The notes under the pieces were generated by a model. The model worked only from the letters and a program-made list of their open reading frames with translations, was not told the origin of the DNA and did no database searches. A stretch of 64,000 nucleotides of DNA from Rhodanobacter panaciterrae (GTDB lineage: Bacteria > Pseudomonadota > Gammaproteobacteria > Xanthomonadales > Rhodanobacteraceae): contig NZ_BMXT01000001.1 of the NCBI RefSeq assembly GCF_014651895.1, positions 186,001 through 250,000 of the forward strand, written 5' to 3'. The position numbers and the translations under genes were made by a program. Within the stretch, counting starts at the first letter, position 1, and each line of letters begins with the position of its first letter. This document shows, one piece after another, positions 48,082-57,760 of the stretch.

Positions 48082-49095
48082 ATGCGAATTGAATCGGTAA
48101 AACGGACTTTGTTGGTACTTGGCCTGAGCTCCGTGCTGGTGCTGAGCGGTTGTGCGGAGATGGCCGTGGGCGGCGGCAAGAATCCGGTTGGCGGATCGGC
48201 GGGCGGTGCCAACAGCGCCAACGCCAACAAGACACTGGAGCACTGCGACCATTCGCTCGGTACGCTGGCGGTCGAAGAGCATACGAGCGAACCCTGGTAC
48301 GGCATCCTCACCAATCAATATCACTTGCCAGCGACTACGCCGCTCATTCGACTGATGATCCAGCAGAGCAATTGCTTCGTGGTGGTCGATCGCGGCAGTG
48401 CAATGGGTTCGATGATGCAGGAGCGCGATCTTGCCGCTTCCGGCGAGATGCGCAGCAACAGTCATCTTGGCAAGGGCCAGATGGTTGCGGCCGATTATGT
48501 GGTCACTCCCAACATCCAGTTCTCGCAGGACACTGGTGGCGGCGGTGCTGCGGCACTTGGCGGCCTTGGCGGGGGGTACGGTGCCTTGATCGGAGCCGTG
48601 GTGGGCTCGATGAAGACCAGCGAGGCATCCACCACGCTGATGCTTACCGATACCCGCTCGGGTGTGCAGGTAGCCATTTCGCAGGGCAGTGCGAAGAACG
48701 TCGATCTCGGTTTTGGCGCCGTCCTCGGCGGCGGCGGTGCTGCCGGCGCGGCGGGAGCCTACAGCAAGACACCACAAGGCAAGGTCATCGCCGCGGCGTT
48801 CCTGGATTCCTACAACCAGATGGTGCAGGCCGTGCGCGCCTACGCGCCGCAGCACGTGGCTGGCGGCCTGGGTACGGGTGGCACGCTTGCGGTGGATGGT
48901 GCCTCTGCATCTACCGGGAATTTCTCGGTGGCGGATGCGCAACGCAAGCTGGCTACGCTGGGGCTGTACAACAGCAAGGTTGACGGCGTTTCCGGGCCAG
49001 GCACTTCGGCGGCCATCAGCAAATTCCAGAAGATCCGCGGGCTGGACACGACGGGTCAGCTGGATGCCAGGACGGTCGATGCCTTGCGCGAGTAG
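48082..49095 (+). CDS. CsgG/HfaB-like lipoprotein with C-terminal peptidoglycan-binding domain
   Basis: 337 residues. Lipoprotein signal with lipobox VLSGC (Cys near 24). The CsgG-like domain (about 50-265) contains TTPLIRLMIQQSNCFVVVDRG and VAADYVVTPNIQFSQDTGGGG, with Gly-rich stretches. A PG_binding_1 repeat closes the protein (about 285-337): DAQRKLATLGLYNSKVDGVSGPGTSAAISKFQ. CsgG relatives form outer-membrane secretion pores or act as lipoprotein cofactors. Anchoring such a protein to peptidoglycan is unusual. No curli genes are nearby. ATG 48082. Confidence 0.8.
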   Translation: MRIESVKRTLLVLGLSSVLVLSGCAEMAVGGGKNPVGGSAGGANSANANKTLEHCDHSLGTLAVEEHTSEPWYGILTNQYHLPATTPLIRLMIQQSNCFVVVDRGSAMGSMMQERDLAASGEMRSNSHLGKGQMVAADYVVTPNIQFSQDTGGGGAAALGGLGGGYGALIGAVVGSMKTSEASTTLMLTDTRSGVQVAISQGSAKNVDLGFGAVLGGGGAAGAAGAYSKTPQGKVIAAAFLDSYNQMVQAVRAYAPQHVAGGLGTGGTLAVDGASASTGNFSVADAQRKLATLGLYNSKVDGVSGPGTSAAISKFQKIRGLDTTGQLDARTVDALRE

Positions 49096-49125
49096 CCCGG
49101 TGTAACCGGAACAGGTCAGCGGATA

Positions 49126-49164
49126 CAGAAACGGCGCCGTAGCGATACGGCGCCGTTCTGTTTG
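49126..49164. terminator. Bidirectional intrinsic terminator
   Basis: 12-bp stem AACGGCGCCGTA (49130-49141) with 49146-49157, GCGA loop, extended by CAG/CTG and followed by TTTG; T-rich on the minus side too. It serves the lipoprotein gene and the converging EF-G gene. Confidence 0.85.
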
Positions 49165-49200
49165 ACGAGTGCTGCAGAAGATTCTGATGCGGATGGAGTC

Positions 49201-51330
49201 TTATTTCGACTCCTTCTCCATCAACTTCTCGACCATGCTGGCCGGCACTTCTTCGTAATGATCGAAGATCATGGTGAAGTTGCCGCGACCGCTGGTGGCC
49301 GAACGCAGGAAGTTGATGTAGCCGAACATTTCGGCCAGCGGCACGAAGCCCTGCACGAAGGCATTCGCGCCCTTCTGGCCCTGCTCGGTGATCGAGCCGC
49401 GACGACGGTTCATGTCGCCGATCACGTCGCCGAGGTAGGTCGCTTCGGTGACCACTTCCAGCTTCATCACCGGCTCGAGCAGCTTCGGCTTGGACATCCT
49501 CTGCGCCTCGCGGAAGCAGCCGCGGGTGGCGATTTCGAAAGCCAATGCGGAAGAGTCGACGTCGTGGTACTTGCCGTCGATCAGGCGTGCCTTGAAGTCC
49601 AGCACCTGGTAGCCGGCAACCTGGCCCTCGCGGGACTCCTTCGTGATGGCCTGCTCCACCGCCGGGATGAACTCGCGCGGCACGCGACCACCGACCACTT
49701 CGTCGGAGAACACCACGCCGGTGCCCGGCTCGCCCGGCTCGAAGATGATCTTCACTTCGGCAAACTGACCCGTGCCGCCGGTCTGCTTCTTGTGCGTGTA
49801 GGTGTGCTCGACGGTCTGGCCGAACGCCTCGCGGAAGCTGACCTTGGGCTTGCCCATGTTGGCTTCCACACCGAGCTCGGTGCGCATGCGGTCGATGGTG
49901 ATCTCCAGGTGCAGCTCGCCCATGCCCTTGAGCACGGTCTGGCCGGTTTCCTGGTCCACTTCCATGCGCAGCGACGGATCGGCCTTGACCATCTTGTAGA
50001 GCGCGGTCGACATCTTGTCGACGTCGCCGCGGGTCTTCGGCTCGACCGAGACGCTGATCACCGGATCGGGGAAACGCATGCGCTCGAGCAGGGCCGGGTG
50101 CGCCGGATCGGACAGCGAATCGCCTGTCTCGGTGTCCTTCATCGAGACGAAGGCGCAGATGTCACCGGCGCGAACCTCGTCGATTTCCTTGGTGGCGTTG
50201 GCCTGCACTTCCACGATGCGGCCCACGCGCTCCTTCTTGCCGCGGGTGACGTTCTGCAGCGTGTCGCCCTTCTTGATCACGCCCGAGTAGATGCGGCAGA
50301 AGGTCAGCGTGCCGAACTGGTCGTTGATGACCTTGAACGCCAGCGCGCGCGCCGGTGCGTCGTCGCGCACTTCCTGCTCGCCGATGACGTTGCCGTCCTC
50401 GTCGACGATCGAGATGCCGCCGTTCTCGCCCGGGTAGGGCATGTAGTCGACCACGGCGTCGAGCAGCTGCTGCACGCCCTTGTTCTTGTACGACGAGCCG
50501 CAGAACACCGGTACCAGCTTGCCGGTGACGCAGCCCTTGCGGATGCATTCCTTCAGCTTCGCCGGATCGTGCTCACCGGTCTCGATGAGGTGGCTGAACG
50601 CGTCGTCGTCCATCGCCAATGCGTGCTCGATCATTTCCTCGCGCAGCTTCGGCAACTGGTCGATCCAGTCGTTGTCGACGGTGGAGCCGAACTTCAGGCG
50701 CGCCCTCGCTTCCTCGAACGACACGGTTTCCCAGGTGCTGTCCTTGTCGTCCGAAGCCCAGATGTAGGCGACGTTGGCGACCAGGTCGGCCATGCCGATG
50801 AATTCGTCGCTGCTGCCCAGCGGAACCTGGCACAGCAGGGCCGGTGCGTTGAGGCGTTCGCGGATACCCTTCACGCAATGCGCGAAGCTGGCGCCGATGC
50901 GGTCCATCTTGTTGATGTAGCACACGCGCGGCACGTTGTACTGGTCGGCCAGGCGCCAGTTGGTCTCGGTCTGCGGTTCCACGCCGGCGACGCCGTCGAA
51001 CACCACGACGGCGCCATCGAGCACGCGCAGCGAACGGTTCACCTCGATGGTGAAGTCCACGTGCCCCGGGGTGTCGATCACGTTGATCTGGTGACCTTTC
51101 CATTCGGCTGTCACGGCCGCCGACTGGATGGTGATGCCGCGCTTGCGCTCCTGCTCCATGTAGTCGGTGGTGGTCGAGCCCTTGCCGTCTTTCGTGTCAT
51201 GCACGTCGACGATCTGGTGCTTCTTGCCGGTGTAGTACAGCACGCGCTCGGTGGTGGTGGTCTTGCCCGCATCGATGTGCGCAATGATGCCGATGTTGCG
51301 GTAGAGCGAGATGGGTTTCTGTCGGGCCAC
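49201..51330 (-). CDS. fusA: Elongation factor G (stand-alone paralogue)
   Basis: 709 residues. Ribosomal translocase GTPase: P-loop AHIDAGKTTTTE (about 18-29), switch region RGITIQSAAV, DTPGHVDFT and NKMDRIGA, then domains II-V with GELHLEI and YRHKKQ-like THKKQTGGTGQ. GTG 51330 (GGAA 8 bases upstream) gives the normal N-terminus; the ATG at 51408 would add 26 unrelated residues. It is not beside rpsG or tuf, so it is probably the second EF-G copy found in many proteobacteria rather than the str-operon gene. Confidence 0.93.
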   Translation of the reverse strand: MARQKPISLYRNIGIIAHIDAGKTTTTERVLYYTGKKHQIVDVHDTKDGKGSTTTDYMEQERKRGITIQSAAVTAEWKGHQINVIDTPGHVDFTIEVNRSLRVLDGAVVVFDGVAGVEPQTETNWRLADQYNVPRVCYINKMDRIGASFAHCVKGIRERLNAPALLCQVPLGSSDEFIGMADLVANVAYIWASDDKDSTWETVSFEEARARLKFGSTVDNDWIDQLPKLREEMIEHALAMDDDAFSHLIETGEHDPAKLKECIRKGCVTGKLVPVFCGSSYKNKGVQQLLDAVVDYMPYPGENGGISIVDEDGNVIGEQEVRDDAPARALAFKVINDQFGTLTFCRIYSGVIKKGDTLQNVTRGKKERVGRIVEVQANATKEIDEVRAGDICAFVSMKDTETGDSLSDPAHPALLERMRFPDPVISVSVEPKTRGDVDKMSTALYKMVKADPSLRMEVDQETGQTVLKGMGELHLEITIDRMRTELGVEANMGKPKVSFREAFGQTVEHTYTHKKQTGGTGQFAEVKIIFEPGEPGTGVVFSDEVVGGRVPREFIPAVEQAITKESREGQVAGYQVLDFKARLIDGKYHDVDSSALAFEIATRGCFREAQRMSKPKLLEPVMKLEVVTEATYLGDVIGDMNRRRGSITEQGQKGANAFVQGFVPLAEMFGYINFLRSATSGRGNFTMIFDHYEEVPASMVEKLMEKESK

Positions 51331-51563
51331 GGTCTGGATTCCGGAAAGGGTTGCGTCAGGACAAACGTGAGGCGGACAGCAGATGCCGTCCACCGGGAAG
51401 GTTTTCAAGATGCCTGCGAGCCTGGGGCCGGGTTTGCGCTGGCCTGGCAGGTCGTTTGCGGGTGCATGAGACCGCCCATCGTAACCGGCCGGCGGCCGGT
51501 CTGCCGAGATCGGTTCAATCGGCGGGCTGCGGCAGTCCTTGGACGGGTGTCGTTTCGGCCCTC

Positions 51564-51926
51564 TCAGGCGGCGCGCAGGGCATTCAGCGCCGCGGTCAGC
51601 TGCCGGGTGTCATACGGTTTCTGCAGGATTTTCTCGTTGCGCCAGACTTCGGGCACATCCTGGTCGTCGTAGCCGGAGGAAAACACAAACGGGATGCCGC
51701 GACGACGCAACACCAGGGCCGCGGGAAAGCTCTGTTCCCCGGCCAGATTGATATCGAGGATCGCCAGATCGATCGATGCAGACTCGGCCAGTTCCAGGCA
51801 ACGGTTCAGGCGCGCGGCCTTGATCACGTTGTAGCCCGAGGCGTTGAGGCGATCTTCCAGCATCATCGCCAGCATCATCTCGTCTTCGGCGAGCAGGATG
51901 CAGGGCAGCTGGCTTTCAGTGGTCAT
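51564..51926 (-). CDS. Single-domain response regulator
   Basis: 120 residues, one receiver domain only: AEDEMMLAMMLEDRL, phospho-Asp in LAILDINLAGE, and KPYDTRQL. The sequence type is that of receivers paired with HWE/HisKA_2 kinases. Its start shares one base with the stop of the large kinase gene, so the two are translationally coupled. With no output domain it probably acts as phosphate sink or protein-protein switch. Confidence 0.9.
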   Translation of the reverse strand: MTTESQLPCILLAEDEMMLAMMLEDRLNASGYNVIKAARLNRCLELAESASIDLAILDINLAGEQSFPAALVLRRRGIPFVFSSGYDDQDVPEVWRNEKILQKPYDTRQLTAALNALRAA

Positions 51927-54900
51927 CAGGAAACTACCTCAAGTGGTACATCGATGGTGCAGGTCACGCCGCTGGGAGGGAATTCGAGCGTCACCTCACC
52001 ATCCAGTTCATACGGCACACCTTCATTGATCAGGCGTGTGCCGAAGCCGCGGCGGGTAGGCGGAACCACGGCGGGGCCACCGGTTTCCGTCCACTGCAAT
52101 TGCAGTCTTGGACGTTGATCCTGCATGCGTGTCGTCCAGGTGACGGAGACCCGACCTTCGGGTACCGACAGTGAGCCGTACTTGCCGGCATTGGTGGCCA
52201 GTTCGTGCAAGGCCATGCTCAGCGCCAGCGCATGTTTCGGCGGCAGAATGAGTTCGTCGCCCTGCAGGCGTACCCGCGCGTCATTCGTGCGTACATCGTC
52301 AGGCCGATAAGGTGCCAATTCGTTGTTGACGAGGCCGCTCAGCGGCGCGCCGAGCCACGCATCCCGCGCCAGCAGGTTGTGCGTATGCGACAGCGCCAGC
52401 AGCCGCGACAGGAAGCTTTCCCTGAAGCTCGGCAGATCCTGCGCGTTGACAATGGTCTGCTGGGCAATCGCCTGCACCGTGGCCAGGGTGTTCTTCACCC
52501 GATGGTTGAGCTCGGCCATCATCATTTCCGTATGCCGTTCCGCGCGCACACGCTCGGTCACGTCGCGTGCGATCAGCTTGCCGGCGAACATCGTGCCGTC
52601 CTGGTCGCATACCGGCGAGTAGCTGATCGCCAGCGGCACCGAGGTACCGTCCGGCCGCACCCAGATCATGTCGAACTCGGCCAGCCGCGTCGGCCGCTCG
52701 TGGCTGACGAAAAACTTCCGGGTCTCCTCGGACGGCTCGGGCGGTAGCAGTATGTTCAACGGCTGGCCGACCACCTGCTCGGCCGACAACCCGAAGATAC
52801 GTTCGGCGCTGGCGTTCCAGCTGCTGATCCGTTCGTCCAGCGAAAAACCGAAGATCGCGTCGCGCGAGGAGTTCACGATCGCCGCAAGGCGGGCGTGCTC
52901 GCTGTTCAGCTGCTGGCTCTCGGTGATGTCGACGAAGGTCAGCACCACCCCGTCGACGATATTGTCGAACGTCAGATAGGGACGCATGCGCAGAAGGAAG
53001 GTCGGCGCATCACCTTCGCCGCGCAGCATGCGTTCGGTCACCGCCATGTCGTGCAGCACCTGCGCCACGTCGCCCTTCAGTTCCGGATAGTTGATGCGCG
53101 GCGAGATCTCGGTGATTGGCCGGCCCTTGTCGCCGTCGCGCAGATGGAACAGCTCGGTCATCTTCGGCGTGTAGCTGCGGATGCGCAGCTCGCGGTCGAG
53201 GAAGATCGTCGCGATCTGCGTACTGTCGAGCAGGTTGCGAATGTCGTTGTTGAGCCGGTTCAGCGCCTCGTTCTTGCTGTTGAGCTCGACGTTGACGGTC
53301 TGCAGTTCCTCGTTGATCGACTGCATCTCCTCGGTCGAGGTTTCCAGCTCCTCGTTGGCGGACTGCAGTTCCTCGTTGACCGACTGGTATTCCTCGTTCG
53401 CCGACTTCAGTTCCTCGCTGGCCGTTTCGTGCAGCTCGACCGCGGCATGCAATTGCATGCGGGTGCCGCGCAATTCGTCCTCCAGTGCCTGGATGCGCGT
53501 GAGCTCGCCGCCGGGCTTGCCGTCCGTGGTTGGATCGGTCGAGTGCGGCGCGGGTTCGAGCTCGTGGAAGGCGATCACGCACATCTCGACCTTGCCGTCG
53601 TCGCGTAGCTCATCCGGGCCCAGCGGCTCCACGATCAGCCGCAACGATCGTTCCTGCCCATTGAGCGAGACGGTCAGCCCATCACGGATCACCTGCTTGC
53701 CACTGGCAAAGGCCTGCAGCGCGGCTGCGCGTACGGCGCCGCGCAACGGCTTGTCGAGCAGCTGGAACAGGTTGAGGCTGGCCGCGCCGGTCGAGGGCGC
53801 CAGGTAACGCCCGGTGTCGCCGCCGAAGCGCAGCACGTCGTGACTGGCGTTGATCACCACGTAGGCCGGCGACCACGGTTCCAGTGCCTGGCGCGCCTGT
53901 TGATCGATCGGATCTTCCACATGTCGCGGCGTGGGCTGCTCGGTGCCGCTGAAGGGGCGCGGATGCATGCTGACAAAATCCCGTGGGCGTGTATGTGCGT
54001 CGTCGCGACGCACATACAGCCGCTGCTTCTTGTCCAGTTCGGTGAACAGGCGCGCGTTCCGCGCCAGCCGCTCCGACGGACCCAGCAGCAGGAAACCGCC
54101 AGGCCGCAAGGCATAGTGGAACGACTGCACCAGCCGTTCCTGCAGATCGTTGTTGAGATAGATCAGCAGATTGCGGCAGGAGACCAGGTCCATCCGCGAA
54201 AACGGCGGATCCTTGATCACGCTGTGCGGCGAGAAGATGCACATCTCACGGATCTGCTTGGCTACGCAGTAGTCGTCACGATCCTTGCTGAACCAGCGTT
54301 CCAGACGCTCGGGCGAGATGCCGTTCAACGGTGCCCGGTATCGACCGGCGCGGGCGCGGCCGATCGCCTGGTCGTCGATGTCGGTGGCGAAGATCTTGAC
54401 CTTCAGGCCGCGCTGCGAACCCATCGCCTCGCGCAGCAGGATCGCGATGGAATAGGCCTCTTCGCCGGTGGCGCAGCCGGGCACCCAGATCCGCAGCACA
54501 TCCTCGCTGGTCTTGTCGGCCAGCAGCGACGGGATCGCGATGGTGCGCAGTGCTTCGAACGCGATCGGATCGCGGAAGAACTCGGTCACCCCGATCAGGA
54601 ACTCGCGGAACAGCAGCTCATGCTCGTTCGGATGTTCGCGCAGGTATTCGATGTAATCCGTCACCGTCTCGGCCTGCACCACCAGCATGCGCCGTTGGAT
54701 GCGCCGCATCAGGGTCTTTTCCTTGTACTGGCCGAAGTCGTGGCCGATCTCGGCATGCAGCAGTTCGCAGATGGTTTTCAGGTGCGCGGCCACGTCGCCG
54801 CGCACGCCATCGGAACCCTTTTTCTGCTGCGCGGCATGCATCTGCTTCTGATAGGCGAGCAGTCGCGCCGGCATCTCGGACACCGGCATGACAGCATCGA

Positions 54901-55492
54901 CCAGCCCGGTGGCCACCGCATTGGCCGGCATGCCGGTCATCGCTTCGTGGTCGAAACCCGATTGCGCCAGCGCCAGTCCGCCGTGATCCTTCACCGCGCG
55001 CAGTCCCTGCGCACCATCGCTGCCGGTACCGGCCAGCACCACACAGACTGCGCAATCGCCCTGATCCTCGGCCAGCGAGGTGAAGAACGTATTGATCGGC
55101 CAGCGATGCTCGCGCGGCGGCGCCGGCTTGCACACCTGCAACACGCCGCTGGCAATCGTCAGCGTGGCATTCGGCGGAATCACATAGACATGCCGTGCTT
55201 CCACCCGCATGCCATGCGTCGCTTCCAGCACCGGCATCGTGGTGCTGCGGCCGATCAGTTCCGCCAGCAGGCTGTTGTGGTCCGGTGCCAGATGCTGCAC
55301 CAGCACGAAGGCCAGCTCGCCATCGGCCGGCATGTGCGTGAAGAATGCCTTGAACGCTTCCAGTCCGCCGGCCGAAGCGCCGATGCCGACGATCATGGTA
55401 CTGGTCGGTGGCAGCTTGCGGGTTTTCGTCGTCAGGCTGCCCTTGCCGGCGGTCGCGGCGGGAGTGGGTACGGGCTTCAGATACGACGGCAT
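51926..55492 (-). CDS. CheB-CheR-PAS-PAS-HWE histidine kinase fusion
   Basis: 1188 residues, cytosolic. CheB methylesterase (about 33-220) with catalytic GASAGG, QHLAPDH and GTGSDGAQG; CheR methyltransferase (about 235-505) with [17 protein letters not shown] and [10 protein letters not shown]; a long Glu-rich coiled coil (about 680-760, [16 protein letters not shown]); two PAS domains (about 765-1000); and a kinase of the HWE/HisKA_2 type with [21 protein letters not shown] and [14 protein letters not shown]. It can in principle add and remove methyl groups and signal to the coupled receiver. No chemoreceptor is adjacent. Confidence 0.92.
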   Translation of the reverse strand: MPSYLKPVPTPAATAGKGSLTTKTRKLPPTSTMIVGIGASAGGLEAFKAFFTHMPADGELAFVLVQHLAPDHNSLLAELIGRSTTMPVLEATHGMRVEARHVYVIPPNATLTIASGVLQVCKPAPPREHRWPINTFFTSLAEDQGDCAVCVVLAGTGSDGAQGLRAVKDHGGLALAQSGFDHEAMTGMPANAVATGLVDAVMPVSEMPARLLAYQKQMHAAQQKKGSDGVRGDVAAHLKTICELLHAEIGHDFGQYKEKTLMRRIQRRMLVVQAETVTDYIEYLREHPNEHELLFREFLIGVTEFFRDPIAFEALRTIAIPSLLADKTSEDVLRIWVPGCATGEEAYSIAILLREAMGSQRGLKVKIFATDIDDQAIGRARAGRYRAPLNGISPERLERWFSKDRDDYCVAKQIREMCIFSPHSVIKDPPFSRMDLVSCRNLLIYLNNDLQERLVQSFHYALRPGGFLLLGPSERLARNARLFTELDKKQRLYVRRDDAHTRPRDFVSMHPRPFSGTEQPTPRHVEDPIDQQARQALEPWSPAYVVINASHDVLRFGGDTGRYLAPSTGAASLNLFQLLDKPLRGAVRAAALQAFASGKQVIRDGLTVSLNGQERSLRLIVEPLGPDELRDDGKVEMCVIAFHELEPAPHSTDPTTDGKPGGELTRIQALEDELRGTRMQLHAAVELHETASEELKSANEEYQSVNEELQSANEELETSTEEMQSINEELQTVNVELNSKNEALNRLNNDIRNLLDSTQIATIFLDRELRIRSYTPKMTELFHLRDGDKGRPITEISPRINYPELKGDVAQVLHDMAVTERMLRGEGDAPTFLLRMRPYLTFDNIVDGVVLTFVDITESQQLNSEHARLAAIVNSSRDAIFGFSLDERISSWNASAERIFGLSAEQVVGQPLNILLPPEPSEETRKFFVSHERPTRLAEFDMIWVRPDGTSVPLAISYSPVCDQDGTMFAGKLIARDVTERVRAERHTEMMMAELNHRVKNTLATVQAIAQQTIVNAQDLPSFRESFLSRLLALSHTHNLLARDAWLGAPLSGLVNNELAPYRPDDVRTNDARVRLQGDELILPPKHALALSMALHELATNAGKYGSLSVPEGRVSVTWTTRMQDQRPRLQLQWTETGGPAVVPPTRRGFGTRLINEGVPYELDGEVTLEFPPSGVTCTIDVPLEVVS

Positions 55493-55603
55493 GCGGTGCA
55501 GCCTGAAATCCAGGCAACGCCTGGATGAGGCTGCAGCATAGCGCGCATGGCGTTTACCTCGGGTGATTGCAGCAACTTGCGTGTTGAAGCCATCCGCGAG
55601 GAG

Positions 55604-55948
55604 CTAGCGGCTCCCGGTGGGCGATTTGAGCCAGTAAAAACAGTTTTCGCAGAAGTCGATGTCGAGCAGGGAGCCGCGTCCTCCGGGAGGTAACGGAGAA
55701 GCGCCGCAGTGAGGACAGGTCATGTCTGACATGAGACCAGGCATGTAGGAGAGAGGCACTGAAACAAGAATCGTCGCGAGCAGCGCGAATGGCGTAGCGA
55801 CGGGCTTCAGTACACACACCAGCAGTACAACAGTGAGCCAGCCAAGGATCCATGGCTGCAGGCGCCGCTTCGCTCGGCGATAGGACGTCATGCGAACCTT
55901 CCAGTCAGCGATCACCTGGGGATCCAACGTTGCACGGAGGGGTTTCAT
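55604..55948 (-). CDS. Small membrane protein with zinc-ribbon end
   Basis: 114 residues. Two hydrophobic helices (about 33-48 and 51-68) and a C-terminal CPHC...CENC pattern likely to bind one zinc. No family recognised. It lies 12 bases downstream of the M24 peptidase gene on the same strand, so probably co-transcribed. Codon use is normal for the region. Confidence 0.6.
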   Translation of the reverse strand: MKPLRATLDPQVIADWKVRMTSYRRAKRRLQPWILGWLTVVLLVCVLKPVATPFALLATILVSVPLSYMPGLMSDMTCPHCGASPLPPGGRGSLLDIDFCENCFYWLKSPTGSR

Positions 55949-55960
55949 GGATGCCCGCGA

Positions 55961-56632
55961 TCAGCTGCTGGAAGTCGTAAGAAGATCCTCGTAGAACGCG
56001 CCGAACGGTTCGCTCGGATGCGCGATCTGGATCTCCAGAATCCACAACCCGCTGGATGGTGCGGCCTCCAGGTCACCAAGGTCGCCGCCCTTGTGCACCG
56101 AGTGCGGAAAGTCGCTGACCCGATGCCCCTTGATCGCATGATTGAACCGCCAGCCCATCGCCTCGGCACGTTCGCCGGCAAATGCATACAGCGCCTGGCC
56201 ACTCAGTCCCTGCGTGCGCCACGCGTCGGCCACTTCGCCGTACAGCGCCCGCGCTGCATCCGCAGCGGCCTGCCGCTCCGGCGCATGACCGACCACGAAA
56301 GTGTCGCCCACATCGCCCTCATGCCCGTCGAACACCAGTCCGAGGTCGATGAAGTAGCTGTCGTTCTCGCCCAGCCGAACGTTCGGATCGGAGCGTTGCC
56401 GATAGGTTTTGGTGGTGTTCGATCCGATGCGGATGATCACCGGATGCCATAGTCGCTCGAAACCGAGTTCGCGGAATACCTCGGTCGCTTCGACTTTCGC
56501 CTCGTCCTCGCTGATGCCAGGACGCATGCGCTCACGGATGCCACGCAACGCGGCCCAAGTGCGTTCGCGGGCGTGCTGCATCAACGCATGATCGAAGCGT
56601 TGCCCGACAGCTTCACGGGAGGGCGTCGTCAT
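55961..56632 (-). CDS. M24 family metallopeptidase
   Basis: 223 residues, about half of Xaa-Pro aminopeptidase and without its N-terminal domain. Pita-bread fold ligands are visible: two Asp in FIDLGLVFDGHEGDVGDTF, His in KGHRVSDFPH and Glu in LWILEIQIAHP. The first Asp residues and a single His/Glu pair are in M24 order, but the usual second Glu is not obvious near the end (SEPFGAFYEDLL). It may be an aminopeptidase-like hydrolase such as a creatinase relative. Confidence 0.8.
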   Translation of the reverse strand: MTTPSREAVGQRFDHALMQHARERTWAALRGIRERMRPGISEDEAKVEATEVFRELGFERLWHPVIIRIGSNTTKTYRQRSDPNVRLGENDSYFIDLGLVFDGHEGDVGDTFVVGHAPERQAAADAARALYGEVADAWRTQGLSGQALYAFAGERAEAMGWRFNHAIKGHRVSDFPHSVHKGGDLGDLEAAPSSGLWILEIQIAHPSEPFGAFYEDLLTTSSS

Positions 56633-56642
56633 GAGTATCGGT

Positions 56643-57002
56643 TTAGGCTAAATGGATGAGTACCAGCCCAATCAGTGCCGGCAACGCCTGTATCCACAGA
56701 ATCTTCCGGCTCGCGGTCAGGCCGCCGAAGATGCCGGCAACCAGCACACAGCCGAGGAAAAACACTTTCACGCTGAGGCCAGCGCCGCCGCCCAAACACA
56801 GGCCCCAGATCAATCCGGCGGCGAGGAAGCCGTTGTAGAGCCCCTGGTTGGCGGCGAGTGCTTTCGACTGCTCGGCGAACTCTGCGGTGGTGCCGAACGC
56901 GCGTCGACCGGAGGGCCTGGTCCACAGGAACATCTCCAGGATCAGGAACCACAGGTGCAGCAGCGCGATGACGGCGATCACGACGTTGGCGGCGATGGAC
57001 AT
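56643..57002 (-). CDS. DUF1304 membrane protein
   Basis: 119 residues with four hydrophobic helices. HLWFLILEMFLWTRPSGRRAFG and ALAANQGLYNGFLAAGLIWG are the DUF1304 hallmarks. Function unknown in the family. It is followed 10 bases later by the M24 gene, giving a three-gene minus-strand unit. Confidence 0.85.
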   Translation of the reverse strand: MSIAANVVIAVIALLHLWFLILEMFLWTRPSGRRAFGTTAEFAEQSKALAANQGLYNGFLAAGLIWGLCLGGGAGLSVKVFFLGCVLVAGIFGGLTASRKILWIQALPALIGLVLIHLA

Positions 57003-57146
57003 GGCATTTCCCCTTGGATGGCTGACCGTGGTGCTCCCTGGTCGGAGCGACGTGCAGGGAGTGTCGCAGTCGGGTCAGCTCATCGCAAATACGACGTACA
57101 AGGTGCTGAGGGAAGGTCGGTTATGTGTGGATTGAGCGCCGCCATG

Positions 57147-57179
57147 AAAAACGGACCCATGGAAACCATGGGTCCGTTT
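57147..57179 (-). terminator. Intrinsic terminator of the RcnB-like gene
   Basis: 14-bp perfect stem AAACGGACCCATGG (57149-57162) with 57166-57179 and a 3-base loop. Read on the minus strand it ends in a run of five T. It lies 39 bases beyond the stop at 57218. Confidence 0.88.
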
Positions 57180-57217
57180 AGTAAGAGGGCGCGATGAGAG
57201 CTCGCACCCCTGATTGC

Positions 57218-57556
57218 TCAGTCGGTATGGTGAATGATGCGGGTGATCGCACCGGTGTTTGAATCGACCAGCAGGTAGTCACCATCATCGCCACGCACCC
57301 AATGAGATCCCTGGCTGGGTTCGTTCAGGTGCTCGGTCTGCCAGTGCTGAACCACATAACGATTGTCGCGATACTCGGTCGGCACAATGCCGCCTTCCTT
57401 GTACCAGGTGGTGTTGGCGCCGTTGACGTGCTGCACGGTGGTGGTCGTTGTTTTGGTGGTTTGAACGGTGCCGCTTTGATCGTCGGACTGCGCAGCCATC
57501 GCTGCGCTGGATACCAGAAGGGCGGCGCACATGGCCAAGACAAGTTTCGTTTTCAT
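57218..57556 (-). CDS. RcnB-family periplasmic protein
   Basis: 112 residues. Signal peptide (1-22, AMA-AQ) then a Thr-rich stretch (TTKTTTTTV) and a compact domain YVVQHWQTEHLNEPSQGSHW-like followed by GDYLLVDSNTGAITRII, the RcnB/YohN pattern. E. coli RcnB modulates nickel/cobalt efflux in the periplasm, but most homologues have no known metal. No rcnA is near. Own terminator; monocistronic. Confidence 0.78.
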   Translation of the reverse strand: MKTKLVLAMCAALLVSSAAMAAQSDDQSGTVQTTKTTTTTVQHVNGANTTWYKEGGIVPTEYRDNRYVVQHWQTEHLNEPSQGSHWVRGDDGDYLLVDSNTGAITRIIHHTD

Positions 57557-57707
57557 GATGTGTGTCCTTTGTGGAATGCCAAGCCTGTGGCGGAGCCACA
57601 GGTCAAGGACAGCGGCAAATGTCAGCGCACGCGATTGCCCGGAGGTGAAACCGTACCGAAGGCATGGCTACTGCGAATACAGCATCGCAAGGGGCAAGGT
57701 CGCTGCG

Positions 57708-57737
57708 CGTGAATTCCGCGGTAGTGCGGTATTCACG
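57708..57737. other. 12-bp hairpin after the desaturase gene
   Basis: CGTGAATTCCGC (57708-57719) and GCGGTATTCACG (57726-57737) pair with one T-T mismatch around GGTAGT. It lies 24 bases beyond the desaturase stop. No T-run; may protect the 3' end or terminate weakly. Confidence 0.45.
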
Positions 57738-57760
57738 TCCGGGCGACGGTTACGCGTCAG

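Noticed and set aside
49162-51672. 836-codon plus-strand open frame
   Set aside because: Antisense to the EF-G gene; no recognisable domain.
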